DNA of 64,000 nt from Propioniciclava soli. Lineage in GTDB: Bacteria; Actinomycetota; Actinomycetes; Propionibacteriales; Propionibacteriaceae. Below, one piece after another: positions 36,244-44,731 of the stretch. The stretch lies in NCBI RefSeq assembly GCF_014858005.1, contig NZ_JACYOT010000006.1, positions 124,001 through 188,000 on the forward strand, written 5' to 3'. Positions within the stretch are counted from its first letter, which is position 1, and every line of letters begins with the position of its first letter. A program made the translations under genes and the position numbers. A model generated the notes under the pieces. That model was given only the letters and a program-made list of their open reading frames with translations, was not told where the DNA came from and did not search any database.

Positions 36244-36593
36244 GAGATCTCCTGTCGAGCGGCTTGCACGTCTGCTGCGTGGGCGCGGGCCCACGCGACG
36301 AGAGCGGCGGCGGCCGGGACGGCGGACGCCCCCACGTCGGTGAGTTCGTAGTACACCTGCCGGATCCCGCCGGTACCGGGCCTCCGGGACACCAGACCAT
36401 CGGTCTCGAGATGGCGCAGGGTCGCGGTCAGCATCTTCGGGCTGATGCCGTCGACGCGTTCACGCAACGCGCTGAACCGCGCCCGGCCGTCGCCGAGGGC
36501 GACGAGCACGAGCACGGCCCAGCGGTCGGCCACCGTGTCGAGGACGGACCGCGACGGGCACAGCCGGTTGAACGGGTCGTACGCCGGGGTCAC
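36240..36593 (-). CDS. HxlR-family transcriptional regulator
   Basis: A 117-residue winged-helix regulator. FNRLCPSRSVLDTVADRWAV with a conserved Cys near residue 10 and the wing region (RFSALRERVDGISPKMLTAT) are HxlR hallmarks. The Cys suggests a redox or quinone sensor as in QorR and YodB. GTG 36593 overlaps the stop of the osmoprotectant-binding protein gene (GTGA), which puts a regulator at the end of the transport operon. Confidence 0.82.
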   Translation of the reverse strand: MTPAYDPFNRLCPSRSVLDTVADRWAVLVLVALGDGRARFSALRERVDGISPKMLTATLRHLETDGLVSRRPGTGGIRQVYYELTDVGASAVPAAAALVAWARAHAADVQAARQEIS

Positions 36594-37519
36594 GCCAGGC
36601 CCTTGGCCGCCAACCACTCCGAGGCGATGTCGGCGGAGCGACGCTGCTCGTTCACGCTCTGCGCATTGAGCTCCTGCAGGTCGCTGGCGCTCAGCTGGGC
36701 GTTGACGTCGTCGAGCACGGCCTCGGCCTCCGCGTCCACCCGCTCCGAGACCAGGGGCAGCACGTTCTGGGGCAGGATCAGGCTCTCCGGGTCGTCGAGC
36801 ACCACGAGGTCGTTGTCGGCGATGGCCGGGTCGGCGGTGTAGAGGTCCGCCACCTGGGTGGTTCCGTCGAGCAGCGCGCGCAGCGTGAGCGGGCCGCCCG
36901 AGTCCTCCACCGGCGTGAGGGCGATCGTGACACCGTAGGCCTGCTGCACGCCGTCGGGGCCGTAGGGGCGCGTCGCGAACTCGCTGTTGGCGGCGATGGT
37001 CAGCCCATTGATGCCGGCGAGGTCGCCGATCGCGGTGAGGTTGTGCTCGTCGGCGAAGGCGCGCGTCACCGTGTAGGAGTCCTGGTCGGACGCCTCGGCC
37101 GGCGTCAGCACCCGCAGCCCGTCCGGCAGCTCCTGGCCCAGGGCCTCGACGATGGACGCGGTGTCGGTCACCTCGGCATCGGAGTTGTAGTACTGCAGCA
37201 GGTTGCCGCCGTACTCGGGCATCACATCGAGATCGCCGGCCTCGAGCTCGGGCAGGTACACCTCACGCTGGCCGATCTGGTACTCGCGCTCCACGGTGTA
37301 GCCGGCGCCCTCGAGCGCCTGGGCGTAGATCTCGGCGATGATCTCGTTGCTGTAGTACGCCTGCGAGCCGACCACCAGGGTCGTGTCGCCGGTCGCGGCG
37401 CCCGGGTCGGTCGTGGCGGGGGAGGTGCCCATCGGGTCGCTGGTGCCGCAGGCGGCCAGGACACCGAGGCCAGCCACGGCGGCGACCGCGGTGAGGGTGC
37501 GGCGGGAGAACACGGACAT
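36590..37519 (-). CDS. Glycine betaine/choline-type ABC transporter binding lipoprotein
   Basis: A 309-residue lipoprotein of the OpuC/QAT family. Signal peptide with lipobox LGVLAACGTS; then DTTLVVGSQAYYSNEIIAEI and EYGGNLLQYY, the quaternary-ammonium pocket region. It should deliver glycine betaine, choline or a related compatible solute to the two permeases. ATG 37519 follows AAGGA. It is the fourth gene of the ABC operon and overlaps the HxlR gene. Confidence 0.88.
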   Translation of the reverse strand: MSVFSRRTLTAVAAVAGLGVLAACGTSDPMGTSPATTDPGAATGDTTLVVGSQAYYSNEIIAEIYAQALEGAGYTVEREYQIGQREVYLPELEAGDLDVMPEYGGNLLQYYNSDAEVTDTASIVEALGQELPDGLRVLTPAEASDQDSYTVTRAFADEHNLTAIGDLAGINGLTIAANSEFATRPYGPDGVQQAYGVTIALTPVEDSGGPLTLRALLDGTTQVADLYTADPAIADNDLVVLDDPESLILPQNVLPLVSERVDAEAEAVLDDVNAQLSASDLQELNAQSVNEQRRSADIASEWLAAKGLA

Positions 37520-37541
37520 GGGGATTTCCTTTCGGGTGGGG

Positions 37542-38210
37542 TCAGCGGGTGGTGCGCAGGCCCGCCGGGGTGGCGAACCTTTGGAGGAGGCCGAACGCGA
37601 TGTCGGCCACGAGGGCGAGCCCCACGACCAGCAACGAGGCGGCGAGCATCTGCGGGTAGTCCTGGGTGCGGAGCCCCAGGAAGAGGAAGCGGCCGAGCCC
37701 ACCGGCGCCCACGTAGGCGGCGAGCGTCGCGGTGGCGACGACCTGGAGGAACGCGGAGCGAATGCCGCCGATCAGCAGCGGCATGCCGAGCGGCAGCTCG
37801 ACACGGGTCAGCACCTGCCACTCCGTCATGCCGGCGGCGCGGGCGCCGTCGACGGCCACCCGGTCGGCCGCCTCGACGCCGGCGTAGGTGCCGGCCAGGA
37901 TCGAGGGCAGGGCCAACGCGACGAACGCGATCATGGGGCCGACGAGTCCGATGCCGAGCAGCAGGCCGAGCAGCGTCACCAGGCCGAGGGTCGGGAGGGC
38001 GCGGGCCGCGCTCGCGAGCCCCACGGCAAGGCCGCGGCCGCGTCCGGTGTGGCCGACCCACAGGCCGGCCGGCACCGCGACGAGGCAGGCCAGCAGGACG
38101 CCGACCACCGAGTAGCCCAGGTGCTCACCCAGGCGGGCCCAGATGCCGTTCGGGCCAGCCTGGTGGGCGGGGTCGGCGATCCAGGCGAACGCGTCGAGAA
38201 GGTAGTTCAC
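37542..38210 (-). CDS. Osmoprotectant ABC transporter permease
   Basis: A 222-residue BPD-type permease with five to six membrane helices. LTRVELPLGMPLLIGGIRSA includes the EAA loop; LASAARALPTLGL is a family motif. It pairs with the second permease at 38207. GTG 38210 overlaps that gene's stop (GTGA). Confidence 0.88.
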   Translation of the reverse strand: MNYLLDAFAWIADPAHQAGPNGIWARLGEHLGYSVVGVLLACLVAVPAGLWVGHTGRGRGLAVGLASAARALPTLGLVTLLGLLLGIGLVGPMIAFVALALPSILAGTYAGVEAADRVAVDGARAAGMTEWQVLTRVELPLGMPLLIGGIRSAFLQVVATATLAAYVGAGGLGRFLFLGLRTQDYPQMLAASLLVVGLALVADIAFGLLQRFATPAGLRTTR

Positions 38211-38884
38211 GGCGCCACCTCCGCCTGCGTCGGCGCGACGACGGCCGCCGCTGCCGGCCGCGTCCACGGCAGCACCAACCGGCCGAGGGCCACGAGGAGG
38301 GCGTCGACGACCAACGCCAACGCGATCGTGAGCACGATGCCGGCCAGGATGGAGGGCATGATGTTGCGCTGGAAGCCGTCGGTGAACAGCATGCCGAGGC
38401 TCGGGACGCCGAGTACGGCGCCCACCGTGACCAGGGAGATCGTGCTCACCGCCACCACCCGCAACCCGGCCAGCAGGGTCGGGCCGGCGACGGGCAGCTC
38501 CACGGTGAGGAAGCGGCGGACGCCGCCGTACCCCAGGGCGTCGGCCGCATCGACGACCCGCGGGTCGACCGAGCGGAGGGCGTCCGCCGTGGCGGGCACC
38601 ATCAGCGCCAGACCGTACAGGGTGAGGGCGACGATGATGTTGGTCGCATCCCGGACGCCGGTGCCGATCACCAGCGGCAGCACGACGAACAGCGGCAGCG
38701 AGGGGATGGCGTAGAGCAGGCCGGCCGCCGAGAGCAGGGGCGCGCGCAGCCAGCGGACGCGCCCGGCCAGCCAGCCGACGGGCAGGGCCAGCAGGAAGCT
38801 CGCGACGATGGGAGGCACCGCGAGCAGCAGGTGGCTGACGAGATGGCCACCGATCACGTCGAGGTTGTCGCCGATCCACCTCAT
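38207..38884 (-). CDS. Osmoprotectant ABC transporter permease
   Basis: A 225-residue BPD-type permease with about five to six membrane helices. The EAA loop is LTVELPVAGPTLLAGLRVVA and LYAIPSLPLFVVL is typical of OpuCB/OpuCD. ATG 38884 overlaps the ATPase stop (ATGA), so the operon is translationally coupled. Confidence 0.88.
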   Translation of the reverse strand: MRWIGDNLDVIGGHLVSHLLLAVPPIVASFLLALPVGWLAGRVRWLRAPLLSAAGLLYAIPSLPLFVVLPLVIGTGVRDATNIIVALTLYGLALMVPATADALRSVDPRVVDAADALGYGGVRRFLTVELPVAGPTLLAGLRVVAVSTISLVTVGAVLGVPSLGMLFTDGFQRNIMPSILAGIVLTIALALVVDALLVALGRLVLPWTRPAAAAVVAPTQAEVAP

Positions 38885-39702
38885 GGTGCGGGCTCCTCGG
38901 CCAGGACGCCCACCGCGCGGCCGTGGCCGTCGACGAGGACGCCACCGCCGTCGGGGGAGCGGTGCAGGGTCCGCTCACCCTGGGCCAGGCCGATGAATCC
39001 GGCCACGAAGTCGTTCGCCGGGTGCGCCAGAATCTCCTCCGACGTGCCGCGCTGGGCCACCTGGCCGCCATTGGCGAGGATGATGATCTGGTCGCCCAGC
39101 GTGAAGGCCTCCTCGACGTCGTGCGTCACGAACACGATGGTCTTGCCGAGCTCGGACTGGATGCGGCGGAGCTCGGCCTGGAGGTCGCGGCGGACGAGGG
39201 GGTCGACGGCGCCGAAGGGCTCGTCCATCAACAAGATGTTGGGGTCGGCCGCCAGCCCGCGCGCCACGCCGACGCGTTGCTGCTGGCCGCCGGAGAGCTG
39301 GTTGGGGTAGCGCCGAGCCATGCTCCGATCGAGCCCGACCAGGTCCATGAGCTCTTCGGCGCGGGCGTGGGCCTCCGCCTTGGGCGTCCCGTTGAGCAGC
39401 GGCACGGTGGCGATGTTGTCGATGACGCGGCGGTGCGGCAGCAGGCCGGCGTTCTGCATCACGTAGCCGATGCTGCGGCGCAGGGGCACCACGTCACGCT
39501 GGGCGATGTTCTCGCCGTCGATGGTGATGGTGCCCGAGGATGCCTCGACCATGCGGTTGACCATGCGCAGGATGGTGGTCTTGCCGCAGCCCGAGGAGCC
39601 GAGGAGCACGGTGGTCTGGTGGGGTGGGAACTGGCCAGAGAAGTCGTCGACGGCGACCGTCCCGTCCGGGTACTGCTTGGTGACGCAGGTGAACTCGATC
39701 AC
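38881..39702 (-). CDS. Osmoprotectant ABC transporter ATP-binding protein
   Basis: A 273-residue ATPase of the OpuCA type. Walker A GSSGCGKTT, Q-loop YVMQNAGLLPH, signature LSGGQQQRV, Walker B ILLMDEP and the H-loop VTHD are all present. The last 40 residues may be part of a truncated CBS region. It is first in the operon. GTG 39702 has AGGAGAGG upstream, and an inverted repeat lies just beyond. Confidence 0.92.
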   Translation of the reverse strand: MIEFTCVTKQYPDGTVAVDDFSGQFPPHQTTVLLGSSGCGKTTILRMVNRMVEASSGTITIDGENIAQRDVVPLRRSIGYVMQNAGLLPHRRVIDNIATVPLLNGTPKAEAHARAEELMDLVGLDRSMARRYPNQLSGGQQQRVGVARGLAADPNILLMDEPFGAVDPLVRRDLQAELRRIQSELGKTIVFVTHDVEEAFTLGDQIIILANGGQVAQRGTSEEILAHPANDFVAGFIGLAQGERTLHRSPDGGGVLVDGHGRAVGVLAEEPAP

Positions 39703-39721
39703 GAGACAGCCTCTCCTGAAG

Positions 39722-39751
39722 GTGGTAACCGGAAGTTACCACAGTGGTCAA
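39722..39751 (-). promoter_or_regulatory. Operator-like inverted repeat and promoter of the osmoprotectant operon
   Basis: GTGGTAAC-CGGAA-GTTACCAC (39722-39742) is a perfect 8-bp inverted repeat with a 5-bp spacer, about 20 bases before the ATPase start. TTGACC on the minus strand (39746-39751) may be the -35, and it overlaps the stop of the SLH gene. A repressor at the repeat would block the promoter. No matching regulator can be named. Confidence 0.55.
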
Positions 39752-40941
39752 GGCGCAGTCTGCCCCGCGGCCGTTCCGTGGGACGGGGCTGGTGCGGAGG
39801 CCTCCGCGCGCGAGGGTGCCAGCCGGACCGCGGCGGCGTCTTCCATGACCGGCAGCTCCATCCCGGCCGCGACCACCACGTCGGCGACCACCACGTCGGC
39901 GGCCACCACGTCGGCGGGCACCGCACCCGGGCCGTCCGCGGTGCCGGTGGTCGCCAGGCGCGTGGTCGCCAGGTCAGCGGGCGCGCCGAGCGGCGAGACC
40001 GTGTCGTCCGGGGTGTTCGCCACGATCAGCCAGTGCAGCCGGAAGAGGAAGGCGGCCATCGCATCGCGGGCGATCGGGGTGAGGGGCCGGAACGTGCCGT
40101 CCTCCCAGCCCGTCGCGATGCCCGAGCTCGCGAGCCAGGCGATCTCGGCGTGGAACGGGTTGTCGGTGGCCACGTCGACGAACACCGGTGTGGTGGGCGG
40201 CGTGGGGGCCGCCACGGTGCCGGCGAACCAGTGGTCGTGGAAGAACCGGTACACGAAGGCGGCCATCGCGTCCCGGTTCACCGGCGTGACCGGGCGGAAG
40301 GTACCGTCGGGGTAGCCGGTGGTGATGCCGGTGGCGGCGAGCCAGCCGATCTCCGCGGCGAACTGGTCGGAGGGAGCCACGTCGGCGAACGGCGCGGTGC
40401 CGGGCGCTGGCGGGACGGGTCGCCCGGCCATCCGGTGGAGGAAGGCGGCCATGGCATCGCGGTTCACCGACGCACCGGGGCGGAAGGTGCCGTCGGGGTA
40501 GCCGGTGGTGATGTCGTTGGCGGCGAGCCACATCACCTCGGTGTGAAACATGTCCTGGGCGGGGACGTCGGGGAACGCCGGCGTGAGCGCGGTGAACGCC
40601 GCTTGGTGGCTGGCTTGGTCGCAGGTGGCCTGCACCAGCACGAAGGCCTTCTCCTGGAAGAGGAGCGTCGTCTCGAAGGAGTCCGCGGGGGCCAGGGTGA
40701 GGCCGGTGGCCAACCGCAGCCACGGCGTGTTCCAGTCGTCGAACAGCCAGATCTCGCAGCCGGTCAGCGGCGCCGTGCCCTCGTTCACCACTCCCAGCTC
40801 GACGGTGCCGAGGGCCGGTTCATCGGCGTACACGGCGAGGGCGGAATAGGCGGCGCGCGCGGTGGGTGGCCCACCCAGCCAGGTGCCGAGCAGAACGAGA
40901 ACCCCGAGCAGGGCGGCGCTCGCGCGGGATGTCACGGTCAC
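39748..40941 (-). CDS. Secreted protein with three S-layer homology domains
   Basis: A 397-residue protein. A signal peptide (residues 1-31, ending ARAAYS) precedes a beta-rich domain (about 32-115) and three SLH repeats, each carrying the TGYPDGTFRP...VNRDAMAAF type signature (about 130-320). The last 75 residues are low in complexity and rich in Ala, Val and Asp. SLH domains bind pyruvylated wall polymers in other bacteria. GTG 40941 has GAGGAGA at a five-base distance; GTG 40935 is less well placed. It is a tandem paralogue of the gene before it. Confidence 0.85.
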   Translation of the reverse strand: MTVTSRASAALLGVLVLLGTWLGGPPTARAAYSALAVYADEPALGTVELGVVNEGTAPLTGCEIWLFDDWNTPWLRLATGLTLAPADSFETTLLFQEKAFVLVQATCDQASHQAAFTALTPAFPDVPAQDMFHTEVMWLAANDITTGYPDGTFRPGASVNRDAMAAFLHRMAGRPVPPAPGTAPFADVAPSDQFAAEIGWLAATGITTGYPDGTFRPVTPVNRDAMAAFVYRFFHDHWFAGTVAAPTPPTTPVFVDVATDNPFHAEIAWLASSGIATGWEDGTFRPLTPIARDAMAAFLFRLHWLIVANTPDDTVSPLGAPADLATTRLATTGTADGPGAVPADVVAADVVVADVVVAAGMELPVMEDAAAVRLAPSRAEASAPAPSHGTAAGQTAP

Positions 40942-40976
40942 GGGGTCTCCTCTGGGTGGGGCAACGGCGGCGGTGG

Positions 40977-41996
40977 TCAGTCCCGACCCGCGCGGGCCGG
41001 CCGCTCGGCCAGGTCGAGCGCGACACGGGCCGGCCCGGCCGGCCCGGCTGGAGCGTCGGGCTCGGCGGTGTCGGCGTTGGACACGATGACCAGGTGCTCG
41101 CGGAACAGGAAGGCGGCCATGGCGTCGCGCGCCACGACGTCGTGGGGACGGAACGTGCCGTCCCCGTAGCCCGTGGTGATCTCGTACTGTTTGAGCCAGG
41201 CGATCTCGCGGGCGAAGGGGCTGGCGAGGGGCACGTCCACGAAGGGGGCGACGGTCGGCGTCCGGTGGGGCGCGAACCGCCCCGGGAACTGCTGGTCGTA
41301 GAAGAACCGGAACAGGAACGCGGCCATGGCCTCCCGCGAGACCGACACCTTCGGCCCGAACGTGCCATCGGGGAATCCGGTGCTGATGCCGGTGGACGCC
41401 AGCCAGCACACCTCCTTGTAGAAGGGGGCGTCCGGCGCCACGTCCGAGAACGGGGATGCGGCGGGCAACGACACGGTCGGCTCGCCGGCCAGACGGTAGA
41501 GGAAGGCGGCCATGGCGTCACGGTTGATCGGCTCCCCGGGCCGGAACGTGCCGTCGGGCCACCCCGTCGAGATGCCCTCGGACGCCAGCCACATGATCTC
41601 GGAGTGGAACGCCAGCCTCGCCGGCACGTCGAAGAATTCCGGCGTCCGCGTCCAGAACGGCACGCCGTAGAGGTCCTCGGCGCACCGCGCCATGCCGATG
41701 TAGTACCCCCGGGGCACGGCCTGCCGCTCGAACCGTCGGTACTCGTTGACGCCCAGGGTGACGCCGGTCGCCAACGTCGCGTAGGTCCGATTCCAGTCGT
41801 CGACGATCGTGACGGTGCAGTCGGTCAGCGGGGCGTCACCGGCATTGCCCACGTCCACGAACGACGTGTCGCCCGCCTCACCGGCCAGGATGTCGAGGTA
41901 GGGGCCGGTGACCGCGCGCGCCGGAGCGGGGGCGGCCACCACGGCCAGCAGCGCAGCGGATGCCAGTGCGGCGCCGAGCCGGCGCAACGGGTGCAT
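40977..41996 (-). CDS. Secreted protein with three S-layer homology domains
   Basis: A 339-residue paralogue of the previous gene. Signal peptide (1-28), an N-terminal beta domain containing GDAPLTDCTVTIVDDWNRTY with one Cys pair, and three SLH repeats (STGWPDGTFRPGEPINRDAM is the first). ATG 41996 follows AGGAGG. The gap to the downstream copy is 35 bases, so both are probably made together and may coat the cell surface. No sortase motif is present. Confidence 0.85.
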   Translation of the reverse strand: MHPLRRLGAALASAALLAVVAAPAPARAVTGPYLDILAGEAGDTSFVDVGNAGDAPLTDCTVTIVDDWNRTYATLATGVTLGVNEYRRFERQAVPRGYYIGMARCAEDLYGVPFWTRTPEFFDVPARLAFHSEIMWLASEGISTGWPDGTFRPGEPINRDAMAAFLYRLAGEPTVSLPAASPFSDVAPDAPFYKEVCWLASTGISTGFPDGTFGPKVSVSREAMAAFLFRFFYDQQFPGRFAPHRTPTVAPFVDVPLASPFAREIAWLKQYEITTGYGDGTFRPHDVVARDAMAAFLFREHLVIVSNADTAEPDAPAGPAGPARVALDLAERPARAGRD

Positions 41997-42073
41997 GGAA
42001 ACCTCCTGGTTGTTTCGCGTGGCCCCAGTGTGACCCACCGCCGCGGGCGGTGCACCCCGGGCGCCGGGCGGGG

Positions 42074-43243
42074 TCAGGAACGGGTGGCCCACCACGGAGT
42101 GCCCGTGGCGGCGTCGTAGCGGTAGACCTCCCGGCCCTCGACCCAGGTGCGCAGCACCCGGTTCCGCAGATCGAGCGGGTCACCGGACCACAGCACCACG
42201 TCGGCGTCCTTGCCCTTCTCCACCGAACCGACCCGGTCGGCCACGCCCATCACCGTCGCGGGGTTCACCGTGATCGTGCGCAGCGCGTCGACCGGGTCGA
42301 GGCCGTCACGAACGGCCAGGATCGCCTGGGTGACGAGGTGGTCGATCGGCACCACCGGGTGGTCGGTGATGATCGACACGTCGACGCCGGCGCGGGTCAG
42401 GATGCCCGGGGCGGCCGTCGTCCGGTCACGCACCTCGACCTTCGAGCGCGAGACGATCAGCGGGCCATAGAGCACGGGGACGCCGCGGGCCGCGACGAGA
42501 TCGGCGATCTTCCAGCTCTCGGTGCCGTGGTCGAGCACCAGGTCGTAGCCGAACTCCTCGGCCATGCGCAGCGCCGTGGCGATGTCGTCGGCCCGGTGGC
42601 AGTGCTGCCGCCACGGGATCTCGCGGTTCAGCACGCGCAGCAGCGCGTCGTGCACGAGGTGCGGCTCGGCGTCGCTCTTGGCGCCGTGGTTGCGCGCCTC
42701 GGTGAACGCGGTACGAATCGTCAGGGCGGTGCCCAGCCGTGTGGAGGGCGTCTTCTTCTGTTCGCCGTAGACCCGCTTCGGGTTCTCGCCCAGCGCGGCC
42801 TTGAGCCCGGACGGCGAACGCATCACCATCTCGTCCACCACGCGGCCCCACGTCTTGATCGCGACCGTCAGGCCACCGATCGGGTTGCCCGACCCGGGGT
42901 TGACGTTGACCGACGTGACGCCGCCCGACACCGCGTCGTCGAAGCCCTTGTCGAACGGGTTGATCGCGTCGAGGGCGCGGGCCGCGGCCATCACCGGGTT
43001 GGTCATCTCGTTCGTGTCCTGCCCCGCCCAGCCCTCGCCCTCCTCGTGGACGCCGAGATGCACGTGGGCGTCCACGAACCCGGGCAGCAGCCACGCGCCC
43101 GCGGCGTCCACCACCTCGTGGCCGCGCGGCACCTTCACCTTTTCGCCAAGGGCGGCGATGCGGCCGTCGGTGAGGACGACCGTGCCGTCGAAGGGCTCCC
43201 CGACCACGGGGACGACATGGGCTGAGGTGATCGCGACGTTCAT
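42074..43243 (-). CDS. Amidohydrolase family protein
   Basis: A 389-residue metal-dependent hydrolase. DAHVHLGVHEEG carries the HxH metal pair (about residues 60-62). A later HCHRADD and TDHPVVPIDH supply further ligands, and the C-terminal part (NPATVMGVADRVGSVEKGKD) is typical of imidazolonepropionase-like enzymes. The substrate is unknown. ATG 43243 is set by TAGGGT seven bases upstream. It is followed by genes of unrelated function. Confidence 0.8.
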   Translation of the reverse strand: MNVAITSAHVVPVVGEPFDGTVVLTDGRIAALGEKVKVPRGHEVVDAAGAWLLPGFVDAHVHLGVHEEGEGWAGQDTNEMTNPVMAAARALDAINPFDKGFDDAVSGGVTSVNVNPGSGNPIGGLTVAIKTWGRVVDEMVMRSPSGLKAALGENPKRVYGEQKKTPSTRLGTALTIRTAFTEARNHGAKSDAEPHLVHDALLRVLNREIPWRQHCHRADDIATALRMAEEFGYDLVLDHGTESWKIADLVAARGVPVLYGPLIVSRSKVEVRDRTTAAPGILTRAGVDVSIITDHPVVPIDHLVTQAILAVRDGLDPVDALRTITVNPATVMGVADRVGSVEKGKDADVVLWSGDPLDLRNRVLRTWVEGREVYRYDAATGTPWWATRS

Positions 43244-43250
43244 GGCGACG

Positions 43251-43256
43251 ACCCTA
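43251..43256 (-). promoter_or_regulatory. -10 element of the amidohydrolase gene (leaderless start)
   Basis: TAGGGT on the minus strand, seven bases before the ATG. Confidence 0.6.
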
Positions 43257-43278
43257 GCCCGTGCCTGTGACAATCCAC

Positions 43279-44715
43279 TCAGGCCGCTGCCCCACGCCAG
43301 GCCGGGGCGGCGTCCGGATCGGGCAGCACGGCGGAGGAGAAGGCGTCCGGGGGTGCGCCGTCGCCCCGACGCACCCTCTCTTCGTGATCGGCCAGCGCCG
43401 CCCGCACCCACCCCGTGAGCGCGACCAGTCCGGCGAGGTTGACGACCGTGATGAGCGCCATCGCGGAGTCCATGAGGATCCAGACGTGGGGGAGCGCCTG
43501 CACCGCGCCGATGCCGGTCGTCGCCACCGTCACCGCCGCCAGGACGAAGCGCGACCACCGGGGCCCGCCGAGGAAGTCGAGGTTGACCTGCGCGTAGGCG
43601 TACGCGCCCAGGATGGAGCTGAACCCGAAGAAGAAGATCATGACCAGCATCGGCCAGCTCGCCCACGCGCCGAGTTGGCCCACCACGGCGTTCGTGGTGA
43701 GCGAGGCCGCCTCCTCGCGCGGCGTCACGCCCGGCACGTAGCCGCTGGCGTCGGTCGACAAGATGATGAACGCCGTCGCGGTGCAGATCACCATCGAGTC
43801 GATGAAGACGCCGAGGCTCTGCACGAAACCCTGCTGCACCGGGTGCGCCACGGTGGCCGTGGCGGCGCCGTTGGGCGCGGTGCCCATGCCGGCCTCGTTG
43901 CTGAACAGGCCGCGCTGGGCACCGTTCAGCAGGGCCGCCATGACGCCCCCGCCGAGCCCGGCCAGCCCCTCGCGGAGGCCGAACGCGCCGGCGAGGATGT
44001 CCCCGAGGAACGCCGGGACGTGGGTGAGGTTCGCCACGATCACGGCCAGCGCGATCGCCACGTAGGCGAGCGCCATGAGGGGCGTGATCAGCTCGGCGGC
44101 ACGCGCCACCCCGCGCACCCCACCGAACACCACCAGCGCCGTGAGCGCGGCGACCACGACGCCCGTGACCCCGGTGGGGACGCCCTGAGCCGCCTCGAGC
44201 GCCACCGCGATGGTGTTCGACTGCACCATGGGCATCGCCACCACCATCGCGAAGATGAGCAGCACCGCGAACAGGACGCCCCACCCGCGCGAACGCAATC
44301 CGACGCTGACGTAGAACGCGGGCCCGCCCCGGAACGTGCCGTCCGGGGCACGCACCTTGAAGACCTGCGCCAGGGTGGCCTCGGCGAACCCGGTGGCCAT
44401 GCCCACGGCCGCCACCACCCACATCCAGAAGATCGCGCCCGGGCCGCCGAGGATCAGCGCGAGCGCGACCCCGGTGATGTTGCCGATGCCGATGCGGGTG
44501 GCCATGCCGATCGCGAACGCCTGGAACGACGAGATGCCGCCCTGCGCCCCGGCTCGGGAGCGCGTGAGCGAGCGCACCATCGCGCCGAAGTGGCGCACCT
44601 GGACGCCCCGGGTCGCGATCGTGAGCCAGAGGCCGACCGCGACGAGCAGCCCGACGAGCCCGTACAGGTAGACCTGCCCGTTGATCCGGTCCAGTTCGGC
44701 GAAGAAGGCGTCCAC
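43279..44715 (-). CDS. Alanine/glycine:cation symporter (AGCS)
   Basis: A 478-residue symporter with about 11 membrane helices. The signature GISSFQAFAIGMATRIGIGN (about 60-79) and GAQRGLFSNEAGMGTAPNGA are characteristic; substrates are alanine or glycine with Na+. GTG 44715 is set by TACCCT six bases upstream, so it is leaderless. It lies close to fumC (gap 16 bases), but a separate promoter is indicated. Confidence 0.9.
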   Translation of the reverse strand: MDAFFAELDRINGQVYLYGLVGLLVAVGLWLTIATRGVQVRHFGAMVRSLTRSRAGAQGGISSFQAFAIGMATRIGIGNITGVALALILGGPGAIFWMWVVAAVGMATGFAEATLAQVFKVRAPDGTFRGGPAFYVSVGLRSRGWGVLFAVLLIFAMVVAMPMVQSNTIAVALEAAQGVPTGVTGVVVAALTALVVFGGVRGVARAAELITPLMALAYVAIALAVIVANLTHVPAFLGDILAGAFGLREGLAGLGGGVMAALLNGAQRGLFSNEAGMGTAPNGAATATVAHPVQQGFVQSLGVFIDSMVICTATAFIILSTDASGYVPGVTPREEAASLTTNAVVGQLGAWASWPMLVMIFFFGFSSILGAYAYAQVNLDFLGGPRWSRFVLAAVTVATTGIGAVQALPHVWILMDSAMALITVVNLAGLVALTGWVRAALADHEERVRRGDGAPPDAFSSAVLPDPDAAPAWRGAAA

Positions 44716-44721
44716 CCCGGC

Positions 44722-44727
44722 AGGGTA
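44722..44727 (-). promoter_or_regulatory. -10 element of the AGCS gene (leaderless start)
   Basis: TACCCT on the minus strand, six bases before the GTG; it lies just after the fumC stop. Confidence 0.4.
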
Positions 44728-44731
44728 GGCC

